The notes under the pieces were generated by a model. It did no database searches. It was not told the DNA's origin and was given only the letters and a program-made list of their open reading frames with translations. A program made the position numbers and the translations under genes. A DNA stretch of 57,688 nucleotides from Bacteroides sp. Marseille-P3684. Its GTDB lineage: Bacteria; Bacteroidota; Bacteroidia; Bacteroidales; Bacteroidaceae. Within the stretch, counting starts at the first letter, position 1. Every line of letters starts with the position of its first letter. The DNA lies in NCBI RefSeq assembly GCF_900291465.1, contig NZ_LT985808.1, positions 1,105,058-1,162,745 on the forward strand, in the 5' to 3' direction. Positions 16,623-26,620 of this stretch are shown piece after piece.

Positions 16623-18953
16623 ATGAAAAGACTGTTAGCTTTCGGACTTTCGCTCCTTCTCGCCTTCGGTGCTGCCAACGGCATCTTGGCGCAGGAACAC
16701 GACAAGTTTGAAGTGGGGCAGGGCACCTTCCTGCTGAACGGCAAGCCGTTTGTAATCAAGGCGGCCGAGGTGCACTATCCCCGTATTCCTGAACCTTACT
16801 GGGAACACCGTATCGAAATGTGCAAGGCGTTGGGCATGAACACGCTCTGCCTCTATGTATTCTGGAATCTGCACGAGCCCAGCCCCGGGCAGTTCGACTT
16901 CTCGGGGAACAACGACATCGCCCGGTTCTGCCGGCTAGCGCAGAAGCACGGGATGTACGTCATCGTGCGTCCGGGACCCTACGTCTGTGCCGAATGGGAA
17001 ATGGGCGGACTGCCCTGGTGGCTACTGAAGAAGGACGACGTACGCCTCCGCACCCTCGACCCCTACTACATGGAACGTGTGGGCATCTTCATGAAGGAGG
17101 TGGGCAGGCAGCTCGCTGACTTGCAGGTGAGCCGCGGCGGAAACATCATCATGGTACAAGTGGAGAACGAGTACGGGTCCTACGGGACGGACAAGCCCTA
17201 TGTATCTGCCATCCGTGACCTGGTGCGTGCCTCCGGATTCACCGACGTCCCTCTCTTCCAGTGCGACTGGAGTTCCAACTTCACCAACAATGCGCTCGAC
17301 GACCTGCTCTGGACCGTGAACTTCGGTACGGGTGCGAACATCGACGAACAGTTCCGCAAGCTGAAGTCGCTCCGTCCCGACACACCGCTCATGTGCAGCG
17401 AGTTCTGGAGCGGATGGTTTGACCACTGGGGACGCAAGCACGAGACGCGCGATGCTGCCACCATGGTCAGTGGCATCAAGGACATGCTCGACCGCGGCAT
17501 CTCCTTCAGCCTCTACATGACACACGGAGGAACGACCTTCGGCTGGTGGGGTGGCGCAAACAACCCCGCCTATTCGGCGATGTGCAGCTCGTATGACTAC
17601 GACGCGCCCATCAGCGAAGCCGGATGGACTACACGCAAGTACTTCAAGCTCCGTGACCTCTTGCAGTCCTACCTGCCTGCCGGTGAGACACTGTCCGAGC
17701 CTCCTGCACCCATCCCCGTCATAGAGGTGCCCGCCATCACCCGTTGGCAGGTTGCACCCCTCTTTGACAACCTGCCCGCTCCCAAGCAGACAGAGGACAT
17801 CCGTCCGATGGAGCAGTTCGACCAGGGATGGGGCACCATCCTCTACCGCACGACGCTGAAGGACGACATCTCCGGCACGCTTCACATCGACGAGGTGCAT
17901 GACTGGGCACAAGTCTTTGCCGACGGACGTCTGCTGGGACGGCTTGACCGTCGGCAGGGAGAGTTCACCCTTCCGCTGAAAGGTACCTTGAAGAAGGGCA
18001 CCCGGCTGGACATCCTTGTCGAAGCGATGGGGCGTGTCAACTTCGACAAGTCCATCCATGACCGCAAGGGCATCACCCGGCGGGTGGAGGTGCTCAGCGG
18101 AGACACTGCCCGCGAGCTGAAGGGGTGGACCGTCTACAACTTGCCACCCTTTCATGACTTCGTCAGTCACAGGAACTACCGCCCCGGCAAGGCGGACGGG
18201 ATGCCTGCCTATTACCGCGCCACGTTCAAGCTCGACCGTCCGGGAGATACCTTCCTCGACATGCGTACGTGGGGCAAGGGCATGGTCTGGGTCAACGGAC
18301 ACGCCTTGGGACGGTTCTGGGAAATCGGTCCGCAGCAGACGCTCTACATGCCCGGCTGCTGGCTGAAGAAGGGGGAGAATGAAATCATTGTCCTCGACCT
18401 CAAGGGACCTGCCGAGACCTGCGTTGCCGGACTGGCTACCCCCATCCTTGACCAGCTCCGTGTGAAGGCGCCCGAGACACACCGCAAGGACGGGCAGAAC
18501 CTGAAGCTCGACGGCGAGACACCGGTACACACCGGGACGTTCGCTTCGGGCAACGGCTGGCAGGAGGTGAAGTTCGACCACCCTGTGGAGGGACGCTTCT
18601 TCTGCCTCGACGCCACGAGCAATTATGACGGAAGCAACATAGCCGCCATTGCCGAGCTGGATGTGCTGGGAGCCGACGGCAAGCCGCTCTCGCGCGAACA
18701 CTGGACGGTGGTCTATGCCGACAGCGAGGAGACGCGCAGTGGCAACCGTACGGCTGACAAGGTGTACGACCTGCAGGAGAGTACCTTCTGGCAGACGGTG
18801 GACAACACCGCCTATCCTCATCAGCTGGTGATTGACCTGGGGCGCAACTGCCGGGTGACGGGCTTCCGCATGTTGCCCCGTGCCGAGGCAGGTGCTCCGG
18901 GACAAGTGAAGGACTACAGGATTTACGTGAAGGCAAAGGACTTCGCGTATTGA
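16623..18953 (+). CDS. GH35 beta-galactosidase with C-terminal F5/8-type (CBM32-like) domain
   Basis: 776 aa with signal peptide ending near AANGILAQ. The TIM barrel shows the GH35 signature GPYVCAEWEMGGLPWWLL, acid/base E183 in VENEYGSYG and nucleophile E260 in MCSEFWSGWFDHWG. Beta-sandwich domains follow, and residues of about 620-776 form a discoidin-like domain with QLVIDLGRNCRVTGFRMLPR. Expected to remove terminal beta-galactose; in an arabinogalactan setting the beta-1,6-galactan side chains are likely substrates. Last gene of the operon starting at 12119; a long hairpin follows 16 nt after the stop. Confidence 0.93.
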   Translation: MKRLLAFGLSLLLAFGAANGILAQEHDKFEVGQGTFLLNGKPFVIKAAEVHYPRIPEPYWEHRIEMCKALGMNTLCLYVFWNLHEPSPGQFDFSGNNDIARFCRLAQKHGMYVIVRPGPYVCAEWEMGGLPWWLLKKDDVRLRTLDPYYMERVGIFMKEVGRQLADLQVSRGGNIIMVQVENEYGSYGTDKPYVSAIRDLVRASGFTDVPLFQCDWSSNFTNNALDDLLWTVNFGTGANIDEQFRKLKSLRPDTPLMCSEFWSGWFDHWGRKHETRDAATMVSGIKDMLDRGISFSLYMTHGGTTFGWWGGANNPAYSAMCSSYDYDAPISEAGWTTRKYFKLRDLLQSYLPAGETLSEPPAPIPVIEVPAITRWQVAPLFDNLPAPKQTEDIRPMEQFDQGWGTILYRTTLKDDISGTLHIDEVHDWAQVFADGRLLGRLDRRQGEFTLPLKGTLKKGTRLDILVEAMGRVNFDKSIHDRKGITRRVEVLSGDTARELKGWTVYNLPPFHDFVSHRNYRPGKADGMPAYYRATFKLDRPGDTFLDMRTWGKGMVWVNGHALGRFWEIGPQQTLYMPGCWLKKGENEIIVLDLKGPAETCVAGLATPILDQLRVKAPETHRKDGQNLKLDGETPVHTGTFASGNGWQEVKFDHPVEGRFFCLDATSNYDGSNIAAIAELDVLGADGKPLSREHWTVVYADSEETRSGNRTADKVYDLQESTFWQTVDNTAYPHQLVIDLGRNCRVTGFRMLPRAEAGAPGQVKDYRIYVKAKDFAY

Positions 18954-18968
18954 ATTGACTATTAAATA

Positions 18969-19036
18969 ACAGAGCCACGGAGGCGCGGAGGAATCAGCCG
19001 GATGCTGTTCCTTCTCTGCGACCTCCGTGGCTCTGT
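18969..19036. terminator. Bidirectional long-stem terminator between GH35 and GH97
   Basis: ACAGAGCCACGGAGG (18969-18983) is the exact reverse complement of CCTCCGTGGCTCTGT (19022-19036). The inner sequence can pair further (GCGGAG with CTCTGC). It lies between two converging genes. The wording resembles the hairpin at 38578-38642. Confidence 0.7.
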
Positions 19037-19074
19037 TGTTGTCTGTATCAGGTTGTCGGCGGATGCCGTTGTCC

Positions 19075-21024
19075 TTATTCGCCCGTCAGCACCATGCCGC
19101 CGTTGGGCTGGAGCGTTACACGGACGGCTTCGGGGTTCTTCACCGTCAGCTGTCCTTCCTCCAGGGCGAGAGACTTCCGGTTGTCGGTGTAGCTGTGCAG
19201 CTTCGTCCCCTTGTCGAACATCGGCAGACGGAGCTTCAGTTCGAGCGGTTCCTTTCCGGCATTGACGCCGGCGATGTACCAGCGGTCGCCGTGGCGACGT
19301 GCCAGCACACAGTAGCGTCCCGGGTAGCCGTCGATGAAGCGTGTCTCGTCCCACGTCGTGGGTACCTCCTTCATGTACTCGATGGCGGCAGCCGGTGCAT
19401 CCGTCAGGTTGTTGGGTGCCAGGGCGAAGTTCTGGATGGGGTTCTGGAAGAGGACCGACGTGGCTAGTTGGAAGGCATCCGTGGTACGGCGTGTGCAGCC
19501 TCCGTCGTTCGTGCGGTTCAGTCGTCGGTTGAGCACCACACCGCCGAACTCCATGCAGCCCACGGTGTTGCGGATGAACGGGTGCAGGCAGGCGTTGAAC
19601 GCCTCGTTGTCGTCGGAGCTTTGGTTGAAGACGAGGTTCTCCGAGGCAAGGACGGCTTCGCTGCCCACGTAGTTGGGGTACATCCGTTCCCAGCCGCGCG
19701 GCAGGGTACAACCGTGGAAGATGACCATCAGCCCGTAGTCGTCGGTATCGCTGAGGATGTCCTCATACAGCCGCATGGTCTCCTGCTTGTCGCCGCCGAA
19801 GAAGTCCACCTTGATGCCCTTCACACCCAGTGAGGCGAGCCACTTCATCTCCCGTTTGCGGACAATGGGGTCGTCCATGCAGTTCACCGGTCCCTGTTCG
19901 ATGTCGTTCCAGTAGCCGCTGGAGCTGTACCACAGGAAGAGGCTGACCCCCTTGGTGCGTGCATAGGCTGCCAGGTCGGCGATGCGCTCGCGTCCGATGC
20001 GTGTGTCCCACCAGTTGTCCACCAGTGTGTACTCATAGCCCATGGCGGCGGCAAGGTCGATGTAGCGCACCTGGTCGTCATAGTTGATGCTGCCGTCCTG
20101 CCACAGTATCCAGCTCCACGTGCCGCGTCCGTAGCGGTAGGTATGTTCCGACGCATAGCGGGGTTCCACCACGTCCCAGGGGACAGTCGTCTCGACGATG
20201 GGTGCCAGGTCGTCGCCGACGGTCAGCGTCCGCCACGGTGTGTGTCCGGGGAGTGCCATGCCGGCAGTGGCAGTACCGTTGCCATTGTTCTCCTCGGGCA
20301 TGGGGAACGCCACGGTGTAGAGTCCGTCGGGCGTGGCGTCGCTCAGGTGCGAGGCGCAGTAGCGACGGTCCACACCGGTCTCGCTGACGAGTGCCCAGTG
20401 GCTTCCGCTGACGTGGAAGAGCCCGGGGAAGGTGTAGCCGTGTCCGTATTGCGAGCGTTCGCTCATCGGGGCATCCGGCTTGTAGACCTCTTCGTAGCTG
20501 GGCTTCGTACGTTTCCAGCCTATCATGGCGTCGCTCTGCGGAGTCAGGAAGGTCGTGGTGCCCTCGGGAAAGTCAAAGCCGGTGGCTTCCCGTTCGATGA
20601 CGATGCTTCCCGTCTCGCCGAAGCGCGGCAGTTCGTAGCGGAATGCCACGTCGTTGTTGCTCACGCGGAAGACCACGTCGAACGTACGTCCCGCTGCATC
20701 CTTCAGGCTGACGGCTAGTTCGTTTGCCCGATAGTGCACCTCGGACTGCTTGATGCGGTCCAGCCGGTAGGTCTCGTCGAGCGTCTTCCGTTCAGCTCCG
20801 GCAAAGGTCAGTCCCCGGGTAAAGTCGCCCACGTTAGCTACGAAGCCCAGTGGGGAGTCTTCCAGGATGGTTGCCGACTGATAGGTCACGCCGTAGACCG
20901 GCTTTCCTTCTTTCACTGCCACATCGACGCGCAGCCTGTTGTCGGGGCTGCTCACGGTAGCATCCTGTGCCCATGCTGCCAGTGGCAGGCACAGACCGAT
21001 GAGGATAGATAGTGTTCTGTTCAT
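19075..21024 (-). CDS. GH97 glycoside hydrolase, probable retaining alpha-galactosidase type
   Basis: 649 aa with signal peptide MNRTLSILIGLCLPLAAWAQ. The N-terminal beta-super-sandwich starts SSPDNRLRVDVAV, then a TIM barrel and a C-terminal beta domain. GKGTWSWILWQDGSINYDDQ-like text is typical of GH97. The barrel carries KVDFFGGDKQ with D407 in the place of the Asp nucleophile of the retaining (alpha-galactosidase) branch, and E456 in VGSEAVLASE as the likely acid/base. The inverting SusB-type branch lacks this Asp. It is downstream of susD but separated from it by a strong terminator, with its own candidate promoter. Its substrate in this locus is not clear. Confidence 0.88.
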   Translation of the reverse strand: MNRTLSILIGLCLPLAAWAQDATVSSPDNRLRVDVAVKEGKPVYGVTYQSATILEDSPLGFVANVGDFTRGLTFAGAERKTLDETYRLDRIKQSEVHYRANELAVSLKDAAGRTFDVVFRVSNNDVAFRYELPRFGETGSIVIEREATGFDFPEGTTTFLTPQSDAMIGWKRTKPSYEEVYKPDAPMSERSQYGHGYTFPGLFHVSGSHWALVSETGVDRRYCASHLSDATPDGLYTVAFPMPEENNGNGTATAGMALPGHTPWRTLTVGDDLAPIVETTVPWDVVEPRYASEHTYRYGRGTWSWILWQDGSINYDDQVRYIDLAAAMGYEYTLVDNWWDTRIGRERIADLAAYARTKGVSLFLWYSSSGYWNDIEQGPVNCMDDPIVRKREMKWLASLGVKGIKVDFFGGDKQETMRLYEDILSDTDDYGLMVIFHGCTLPRGWERMYPNYVGSEAVLASENLVFNQSSDDNEAFNACLHPFIRNTVGCMEFGGVVLNRRLNRTNDGGCTRRTTDAFQLATSVLFQNPIQNFALAPNNLTDAPAAAIEYMKEVPTTWDETRFIDGYPGRYCVLARRHGDRWYIAGVNAGKEPLELKLRLPMFDKGTKLHSYTDNRKSLALEEGQLTVKNPEAVRVTLQPNGGMVLTGE

Positions 21025-21058
21025 GTATAAGGTTTTTAGTTTATGAGTCTGTTGATAG

Positions 21059-21089
21059 GGGGACGCACGTCCCCAGGCAGGTCTGCCTG
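21059..21089 (-). promoter_or_regulatory. Two adjacent hairpins in the GH97 leader
   Basis: GGGGAC-GCAC-GTCCCC (21059-21074) is followed directly by CAGGCAG-GT-CTGCCTG (21074-21089). Both fall in the untranslated leader 35-65 nt before the GH97 start. There is no T-run, so these may be RNA-stability or translation-control structures rather than a terminator. Confidence 0.5.
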
Positions 21090-21111
21090 TAGGTTTTCAG
21101 TTTAGGTTGCC

Positions 21112-21119
21112 CGAAGGTA
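21112..21119 (-). promoter_or_regulatory. Candidate -7 element TACCTTCG for GH97
   Basis: TACCTTCG on the - strand differs from the consensus by one base and lies 88 nt before the GH97 start. A GTTGGA/TCCAAC inverted repeat (21129-21143) sits just upstream. The TTTGCCnGAATA half-site is absent here. Confidence 0.4.
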
Positions 21120-21163
21120 CGCACTTCCGTTGGAACGTCCAACTTGCCGTCTGATAATTTGTG

Positions 21164-21209
21164 GATAAAAGAGGAGGGTATACATTCCTCTTCGGGAACA
21201 TATACCCTC
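21164..21209 (-). terminator. Intrinsic terminator after susD
   Basis: On the - strand a long stem (21174-21209; GAGGGTATA pairs with TATACCCTC, extended by TTCC/GGAA) is followed by CTCTTTTATC. It begins 27 nt after the susD stop and should separate susCD from GH97. Confidence 0.8.
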
Positions 21210-21235
21210 AACACGTTTCTTGTATCACTTGTTCT

Positions 21236-23296
21236 TTACTTCGTGCTGTTCTCGTCGGCTACGGCTTCTTGCCAGGAAGTCCACATGGGAGCATTGGCAT
21301 CATAGCCGTCGTAACCATAGTTTTGTGCCAATTCTCCTTTATTGTTCCCGACAATAGACCCGTTAGGGATGGGCCAGTACAGGTTGTGTTTATCCATCCG
21401 GTAGTTGAGAGCCGTGGCCTGACCGGAGGAGATGGTGTAGCCTCTGTTGTAGTAGGAGTAATGAATAACTCGCTGGTACCAGTAACTTCCTCCTTTGTCG
21501 TCGGTACCGCTCTGTTTATCCCAATTGCTAAGGTTGTAGGTGTTTCCCCATTCGTCGGCAATTCCGCTCAGGGCAAGGCAGTAGGACACGCGGACGAGTT
21601 CTGTGTGACGCCACTCTTCGAGGTAGAGTTCACGGGCACGTTCGTTCATGATGTCGCCGATGTTTACTTTCGTATAATATTGCGAGCATTGTGCGCGGTG
21701 ACGCACGGTGTTGACATCCTCTGTTGCACCTGCCACATTGCCTTGATAAAGGCGTGCTTCGGCACGGAGCAGGTAGGTCTCAGCTGAACGGTAGAGATAC
21801 CAATTGGCGTTGCTTCCTTTGGTTGCTCCATTGAACTGGTTCGCGCCCATGTTCTGTTCCGCACTCTCATCTTTGAGATAGACTTTGTAGAGTGGAAAGT
21901 CGAACCAGTCGCGGATGGTGTCATTACAAAGCAGGTCGCCTTGTTTTACGGTGTATTTGGGTGTGCCGTCGGCGTTGTACAGCAGATTCCCTTGTGCATC
22001 GCGTGCGGCGATGGTGGTGTCTGAGTAGAGCATTACGTTACGTCCGTTGTAGAGTCGGGAGGCTGTATTGTAGTATTTCAGGTCTTCCATGTTGACCCAG
22101 TTGCCCACTTCGGAGTTGTGACGCAGGTCTGCCCGGTCTTCCACTCCGTTGACCTTCCACAGTCCATGCTGTGCAAAATGGGTGAGTCGTATGGTAGCGA
22201 TGCCTCTACCTAGCGCTCGTGTCCAGTCATACTGTTGATTATAACTTTTGTTGTTACGGGCGTAGTTGATCATGGCCTGGTTGCCGTCAGGCATCTTGAG
22301 GTTCTTGTCATTCCAGAATGGAACAAAAATGCGCATGGTGAGGAAGTCGGTGTGTGACTCATTCGAGTTGTTGGGCATCATCATGATGGTTTCAGTATTG
22401 GAGGCAAGCGCTTTGTTTTCCGGACGGTGCAAGTCCCAGATGACGTTGCGCGTGATGTGCCAGGTGTCCGGTTCCCCACTATTGGCAAATGAACCAAAGC
22501 TGTTGGTCATGAGCGGATATTGTCTGATGAGTGTGTCTGCCTGTGCTTCCGCCTTGGCCCACTGCCCTGTGGCTAGATAGCATTTGATGAGGAGCTGGCG
22601 GCAGGCGCCTTTATTCACCATACCGTAGTACTTCGTGTCTGCCTGTTCCGGTACCCATTGTACAGCCTTTTCCATATCCTGAGTAATCATTTGGAGTATG
22701 GCTTCCTTCTTGGTGGTGCGGTAGTTCTGTTTGGGTATCTCCAACAGTTTTGTGACCAAAGGCACGTTGCCGAACTGAAACACGAGGTTCAGGTAGCGGT
22801 AGGAGCGATGGAAGTAGGCGCGTCCCATATAGGCGTGCCGAGTGGTTTCGTCAAGTCCTTGAATGTTGTCCAAGTATGCAAGTACAGTGTTGGCATACTT
22901 GATGCCGTTGTAGCTCTGTCCCCAAAAGTAGGATATCTGGTTGTCGTCACCATTGCTGATACCGTTGGTAGGCGTTAATTTGTCGGCAAAGTTGTCGTAG
23001 CATCCCCAGCTCCCCGCGTCGGTTTTTCCGTAGAGGGCAAGATCGGAGAAGAGGTATTCCGTAGAGATGGGTACATTGATGTTGTTGGTCTCGAAGTCGG
23101 TCCAGTACAGGCGCAAGTGGCGGTCACACATTGCGAGAGCAGCTTGCAGTCCTGATTCGGAGGTAAAGGTTTTCTCCGGTTCATAGAACGACAGCGGGTC
23201 AGGTTCGAGGAAGCTGTCAGTACATCCAGCAGAAAGACATGCTCCGCTCAGCAGGAGCAATCCTTTCGAAAGTGTATGTTGAATAGATTGTTTCAT
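21236..23296 (-). CDS. SusD/RagB-family glycan-binding lipoprotein (large form)
   Basis: 686 aa, longer than the usual 500-600. The lipoprotein signal ends CLSAGC, followed by TDSFLEPDPLSFYEPEKTF. Family features are the TPR-like helices with AYMGRAYFHRSYRYLNLVFQFGNVPLVTK (only part need be compared) and the C-terminal ERARELYLEEWRHTELVRV. It pairs with the SusC encoded 21 nt upstream and should present oligosaccharides to it. Extra length lies in the middle and C-terminal parts. A terminator follows at once, so susC-susD form a two-gene unit. Confidence 0.93.
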   Translation of the reverse strand: MKQSIQHTLSKGLLLLSGACLSAGCTDSFLEPDPLSFYEPEKTFTSESGLQAALAMCDRHLRLYWTDFETNNINVPISTEYLFSDLALYGKTDAGSWGCYDNFADKLTPTNGISNGDDNQISYFWGQSYNGIKYANTVLAYLDNIQGLDETTRHAYMGRAYFHRSYRYLNLVFQFGNVPLVTKLLEIPKQNYRTTKKEAILQMITQDMEKAVQWVPEQADTKYYGMVNKGACRQLLIKCYLATGQWAKAEAQADTLIRQYPLMTNSFGSFANSGEPDTWHITRNVIWDLHRPENKALASNTETIMMMPNNSNESHTDFLTMRIFVPFWNDKNLKMPDGNQAMINYARNNKSYNQQYDWTRALGRGIATIRLTHFAQHGLWKVNGVEDRADLRHNSEVGNWVNMEDLKYYNTASRLYNGRNVMLYSDTTIAARDAQGNLLYNADGTPKYTVKQGDLLCNDTIRDWFDFPLYKVYLKDESAEQNMGANQFNGATKGSNANWYLYRSAETYLLRAEARLYQGNVAGATEDVNTVRHRAQCSQYYTKVNIGDIMNERARELYLEEWRHTELVRVSYCLALSGIADEWGNTYNLSNWDKQSGTDDKGGSYWYQRVIHYSYYNRGYTISSGQATALNYRMDKHNLYWPIPNGSIVGNNKGELAQNYGYDGYDANAPMWTSWQEAVADENSTK

Positions 23297-23317
23297 TGTG
23301 TTTCGTGCGTTAAGGAG

Positions 23318-26300
23318 TTAGAAGGTAAGATTCAGTCCGAAAGTATATGTACGTGTAGCCAGTCCTCCGGTTTCGGGGTCTCCATATTCCCATGAGCCCC
23401 AGCACCCCAGGTTACGTACAGTGGCATAGAATTTTACACGTTCCATTTGCCAGGGGCGGGTGAGCCGTTGCGGCAGGGTATAGGCCAGTGAGAGATTGTC
23501 GAAACGTACAAACGAACGGTCGTAGAGTTTGGCGGGACTTCCGGCGCCGCTCGGTCCGGCAGCGTTGAGACGGGCATACTTGTTGGTTGGGTTCTCGGGC
23601 GTCCAGTATTCCTTCTTGAAAGTATTGAAGGTGTAGGTGACCAGTGAACCGTCATTGTCTCCGTTCAGATAGTTACCCGAAAGGCTTTTGTGCCCGAGGT
23701 GTGAGTAGAGGCTGAAGGAGAGGTCGAAGTTTTTCCATAGTGTGAAGTCATTGCGTAGCGAGAGGCGTACTTTTGGTGTGGTCTGTCCGAGGAATTGTTT
23801 GTCGTAATCGTTGAAGACGGGTGTACGGGTTCCATCGGAATTAACTTTGTCATCGAGCGTATAGGAGTTCTCCACTTTCGGATCGCCGGGACGTTGACCA
23901 TACTTGGCGGCTTCTTCTACTTCGTCAGTTTGCCAGATACCCGTTACCTTGTACGCCCAGATGACGCCGATGGGCTGGTTGATGAACCATCCGTTTCCCT
24001 TGTCGTCCATTTCACGTTGTCCGATGACGTTACCTTCGTTGTCAGTGATGTTCTCCATTTCATAGTACAAGTGTTTGATGCGGTTCTTGTTCCAGGAGAG
24101 ACTGAAGGAGGTGTTCCACTTGAAGTCTTCCCGATCGAAGTTGACGGAGCTGAGAGTGAGTTCCAAACCGCGGTTTTCCACTTCACCAAGATTGGTCGTG
24201 ATGTTGCTGAATCCCGAGAAGTCGGGCAGACGCTGTTGCATGATCATGTCATGCGTAGTCATCAGGTAGCCTTCAATGCTTCCGGTGAGACGGTCGTCGA
24301 AGAAGCCGAAGTCGAATCCGATGTTATAAGCTTCTGTCTTTTCCCATTGCAGGTTCGGGTTGGCGAGTCGGTCTGCGCTCAGGTATTTCATGTCTTTCAC
24401 ATCTCCGTTTGCCGTAATGTATCCCATGGACGCTCCGGTCCCTGCTCCCAGGTTGGAGAGGGCAATGTATGGGTCAGCGAGTGAACGGTTGCCGTTCTTA
24501 CCCCAGGATAGACGGAGTTTCCCGGTGCTCATGGGCGCCCAGTTGAAGAACTTCTCATTGGCGAAGTTCCATGCTACTGAGACAGAGGGGAAAGTTGCCC
24601 ACGGATTGTTGGCACCAAATGCACAGTATCCGTCACGTCGGATGGTTGCAGTAATCATATACCGCTCGTCGTAGGAATAAAAGAGACGCCCCATATAGGC
24701 GGCTGCGGTCTCGTGGGTATCATTGGAAGAGAAGTTGCTCAGGTCCTTGGTCCCGTTGACAGTGTTGTGGAAACCCAATGCATCTGATGGCTGGATGCCT
24801 CTAGCCTCGATACGGTCCTGCCAGAAGCGGCGTTCCTCAGCTTCCTGCACGAGGGTGAGGATGACGTGATGCTTATCAGCAAAGGTATGGTCCCAAGTGA
24901 GTGTGTTGTTGAGCGACCAGTCGAAGCGTTTGCTTTGCTCGCGGTTGGCACCTTCAGTATCCGGGTTACTGTCCGGACGTTCTGCGGACGTGAAGTAGCG
25001 GTCGTAGAAGAACTGGTAACGTGGGGCTACGTTGAACTCATACTTGAGTCCGAAAGGAAGTGTAACTTTTGCATTGAAGATGGTGTTGAACACTGTGTAC
25101 CCCTTCTCAAGGTCAATGTATTGACGTTCGAAGTAGTAGTTATAGCCACGCTTCACCTGGTCACCCATGGGGTATTGTGCATAAGAGCCGTCTTCATTGT
25201 AGCAGTTGGCATAGGGACTGTTGCGCAGCATGTTGTTGTCCCAGTAGTTGGTCCCGACGTTGACAGCGATGTCTCCGTCCGTACGGTCTTGAAAGTTGAC
25301 GTTCGCACCGATTTCCAGCCAGTCGGTCACTTTGCCTGACACTTTCAGGTTGGCGCGCATGGCACTGTAGTCGTTGCCTACAATGGCTCCCTCGTTTTTC
25401 AGATAGCCGAAGGACATGTAGTAGTTCATCTTGTCACTTGCTCCAGAAATGCTGGCGTTATAGTCCTGATTGATGCCCGTACGGAAGGTCTTATCGTACC
25501 AGTCAAACGTCTTGCCATCTATGAAGTTCTGCAATACGGCGTCCTCCATGCCCAGGCGGCGTCCCCAGATGCTTCTGAGACTTTCACCTTCGGTATTGTT
25601 GGAATAGGCAGCCCACTGGTCTTGGGTGATGCCATAGGGAGCAAGCTTGTTGGGGTTATCGTAGTATCCCGGCTGTTTGGCATGGCTACCGGTCTGATAA
25701 GCTTCATAACGTCCTGTTTCAGGATTCACACCGTAGGTTGTGGTCTTGTGCCAGTCGGTGAGGTATTGTACGTAATCATCAGGGTTGAACACATCGCGAT
25801 AATCACTCCGCGTGTTGATGCCTAGGGTGGCAGTCACATTAATGGTCGGTTTGCCTAATTTGCCTTTTTTCGTGGTGATGACGATGACACCGTTTGCACC
25901 TTTTGCACCATAAACGGCGGCTGCGGAGGCATCTTTCAGTACGTCAATTTGTCCGATATCCTGCGGGTTAATTTCAGACAGTTCACCATAGAACTGCATG
26001 CCGTCGAGGATGATGAGTGGGTCATTGTGTCCTCCGCTGGTGTAGATGGAACGTTGTCCACGCACCTGGAGCGAGCCTCCACCTTTAGCAGATGCATCAT
26101 AGCCAACATTCAATCCCGGTGTACCGCGCATAACGTCCTGTACGGTCTTCGGTGCTTCGTTCGCCAACGCATCGGGACGTATCTGGATGACAGAACCTGT
26201 CAGGTCTTTCTTACGCATGGTGCCATAGCCGACTACTACAACTTCTTCCAAAGACTGACTGTCTTCTTGAAGCTGGACAATAACTTCCTTGCCGGGAACA

Positions 26301-26620
26301 GTCTCAATCTCCTGTGTTACATAGCCGATATAAGAGATTTCAAGGGTGACTTTACCCTCTCCCGGTACGCTGATTTTGAATCGTCCGTCGAGGTCCGTGA
26401 TAGAGCCAGTGTTACTCCCTTTAACTCTGACACTGGCGCCAATGACAGGTTCTCCCTTGGCATCTTTTACAAGCCCTAGGACAGTATGTGTCTGTTGTTG
26501 GATTGTGTAGCTTTCGGTCGTGGATGCCTGTATCCCGAGTGGGAAGCTGCCCACGAATCCTGCGCAACACAGCAAGGCGAACAGATACCTTTTGTTGTTT
26601 GTTGATGGATTAGATTTCAT
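23318..26620 (-). CDS. SusC/RagA-family TonB-dependent outer membrane transporter
   Basis: 1100 aa, full length. Signal peptide, then a carboxypeptidase D regulatory-like domain (about 45-125; VLGLVKDAKGEPVIGASV), a TonB-box-like EEVVVVGYGT, the plug domain (ALANEAPKTVQDVMRGTPG) and a 22-strand barrel ending TYTFGLNLTF. Imports oligosaccharides across the outer membrane with the SusD encoded downstream. It has its own promoter with 22-bp-spaced repeats like those of the CAZyme genes, which ties it to the same regulator. The sequence looks intact, unlike the susC at the left edge. Confidence 0.96.
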   Translation of the reverse strand: MKSNPSTNNKRYLFALLCCAGFVGSFPLGIQASTTESYTIQQQTHTVLGLVKDAKGEPVIGASVRVKGSNTGSITDLDGRFKISVPGEGKVTLEISYIGYVTQEIETVPGKEVIVQLQEDSQSLEEVVVVGYGTMRKKDLTGSVIQIRPDALANEAPKTVQDVMRGTPGLNVGYDASAKGGGSLQVRGQRSIYTSGGHNDPLIILDGMQFYGELSEINPQDIGQIDVLKDASAAAVYGAKGANGVIVITTKKGKLGKPTINVTATLGINTRSDYRDVFNPDDYVQYLTDWHKTTTYGVNPETGRYEAYQTGSHAKQPGYYDNPNKLAPYGITQDQWAAYSNNTEGESLRSIWGRRLGMEDAVLQNFIDGKTFDWYDKTFRTGINQDYNASISGASDKMNYYMSFGYLKNEGAIVGNDYSAMRANLKVSGKVTDWLEIGANVNFQDRTDGDIAVNVGTNYWDNNMLRNSPYANCYNEDGSYAQYPMGDQVKRGYNYYFERQYIDLEKGYTVFNTIFNAKVTLPFGLKYEFNVAPRYQFFYDRYFTSAERPDSNPDTEGANREQSKRFDWSLNNTLTWDHTFADKHHVILTLVQEAEERRFWQDRIEARGIQPSDALGFHNTVNGTKDLSNFSSNDTHETAAAYMGRLFYSYDERYMITATIRRDGYCAFGANNPWATFPSVSVAWNFANEKFFNWAPMSTGKLRLSWGKNGNRSLADPYIALSNLGAGTGASMGYITANGDVKDMKYLSADRLANPNLQWEKTEAYNIGFDFGFFDDRLTGSIEGYLMTTHDMIMQQRLPDFSGFSNITTNLGEVENRGLELTLSSVNFDREDFKWNTSFSLSWNKNRIKHLYYEMENITDNEGNVIGQREMDDKGNGWFINQPIGVIWAYKVTGIWQTDEVEEAAKYGQRPGDPKVENSYTLDDKVNSDGTRTPVFNDYDKQFLGQTTPKVRLSLRNDFTLWKNFDLSFSLYSHLGHKSLSGNYLNGDNDGSLVTYTFNTFKKEYWTPENPTNKYARLNAAGPSGAGSPAKLYDRSFVRFDNLSLAYTLPQRLTRPWQMERVKFYATVRNLGCWGSWEYGDPETGGLATRTYTFGLNLTF

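Noticed and set aside
17022-18905. 627-codon - strand frame opposite GH35
   Set aside because: GH35 catalytic motifs fix the coding strand; the antisense frame is a composition effect.
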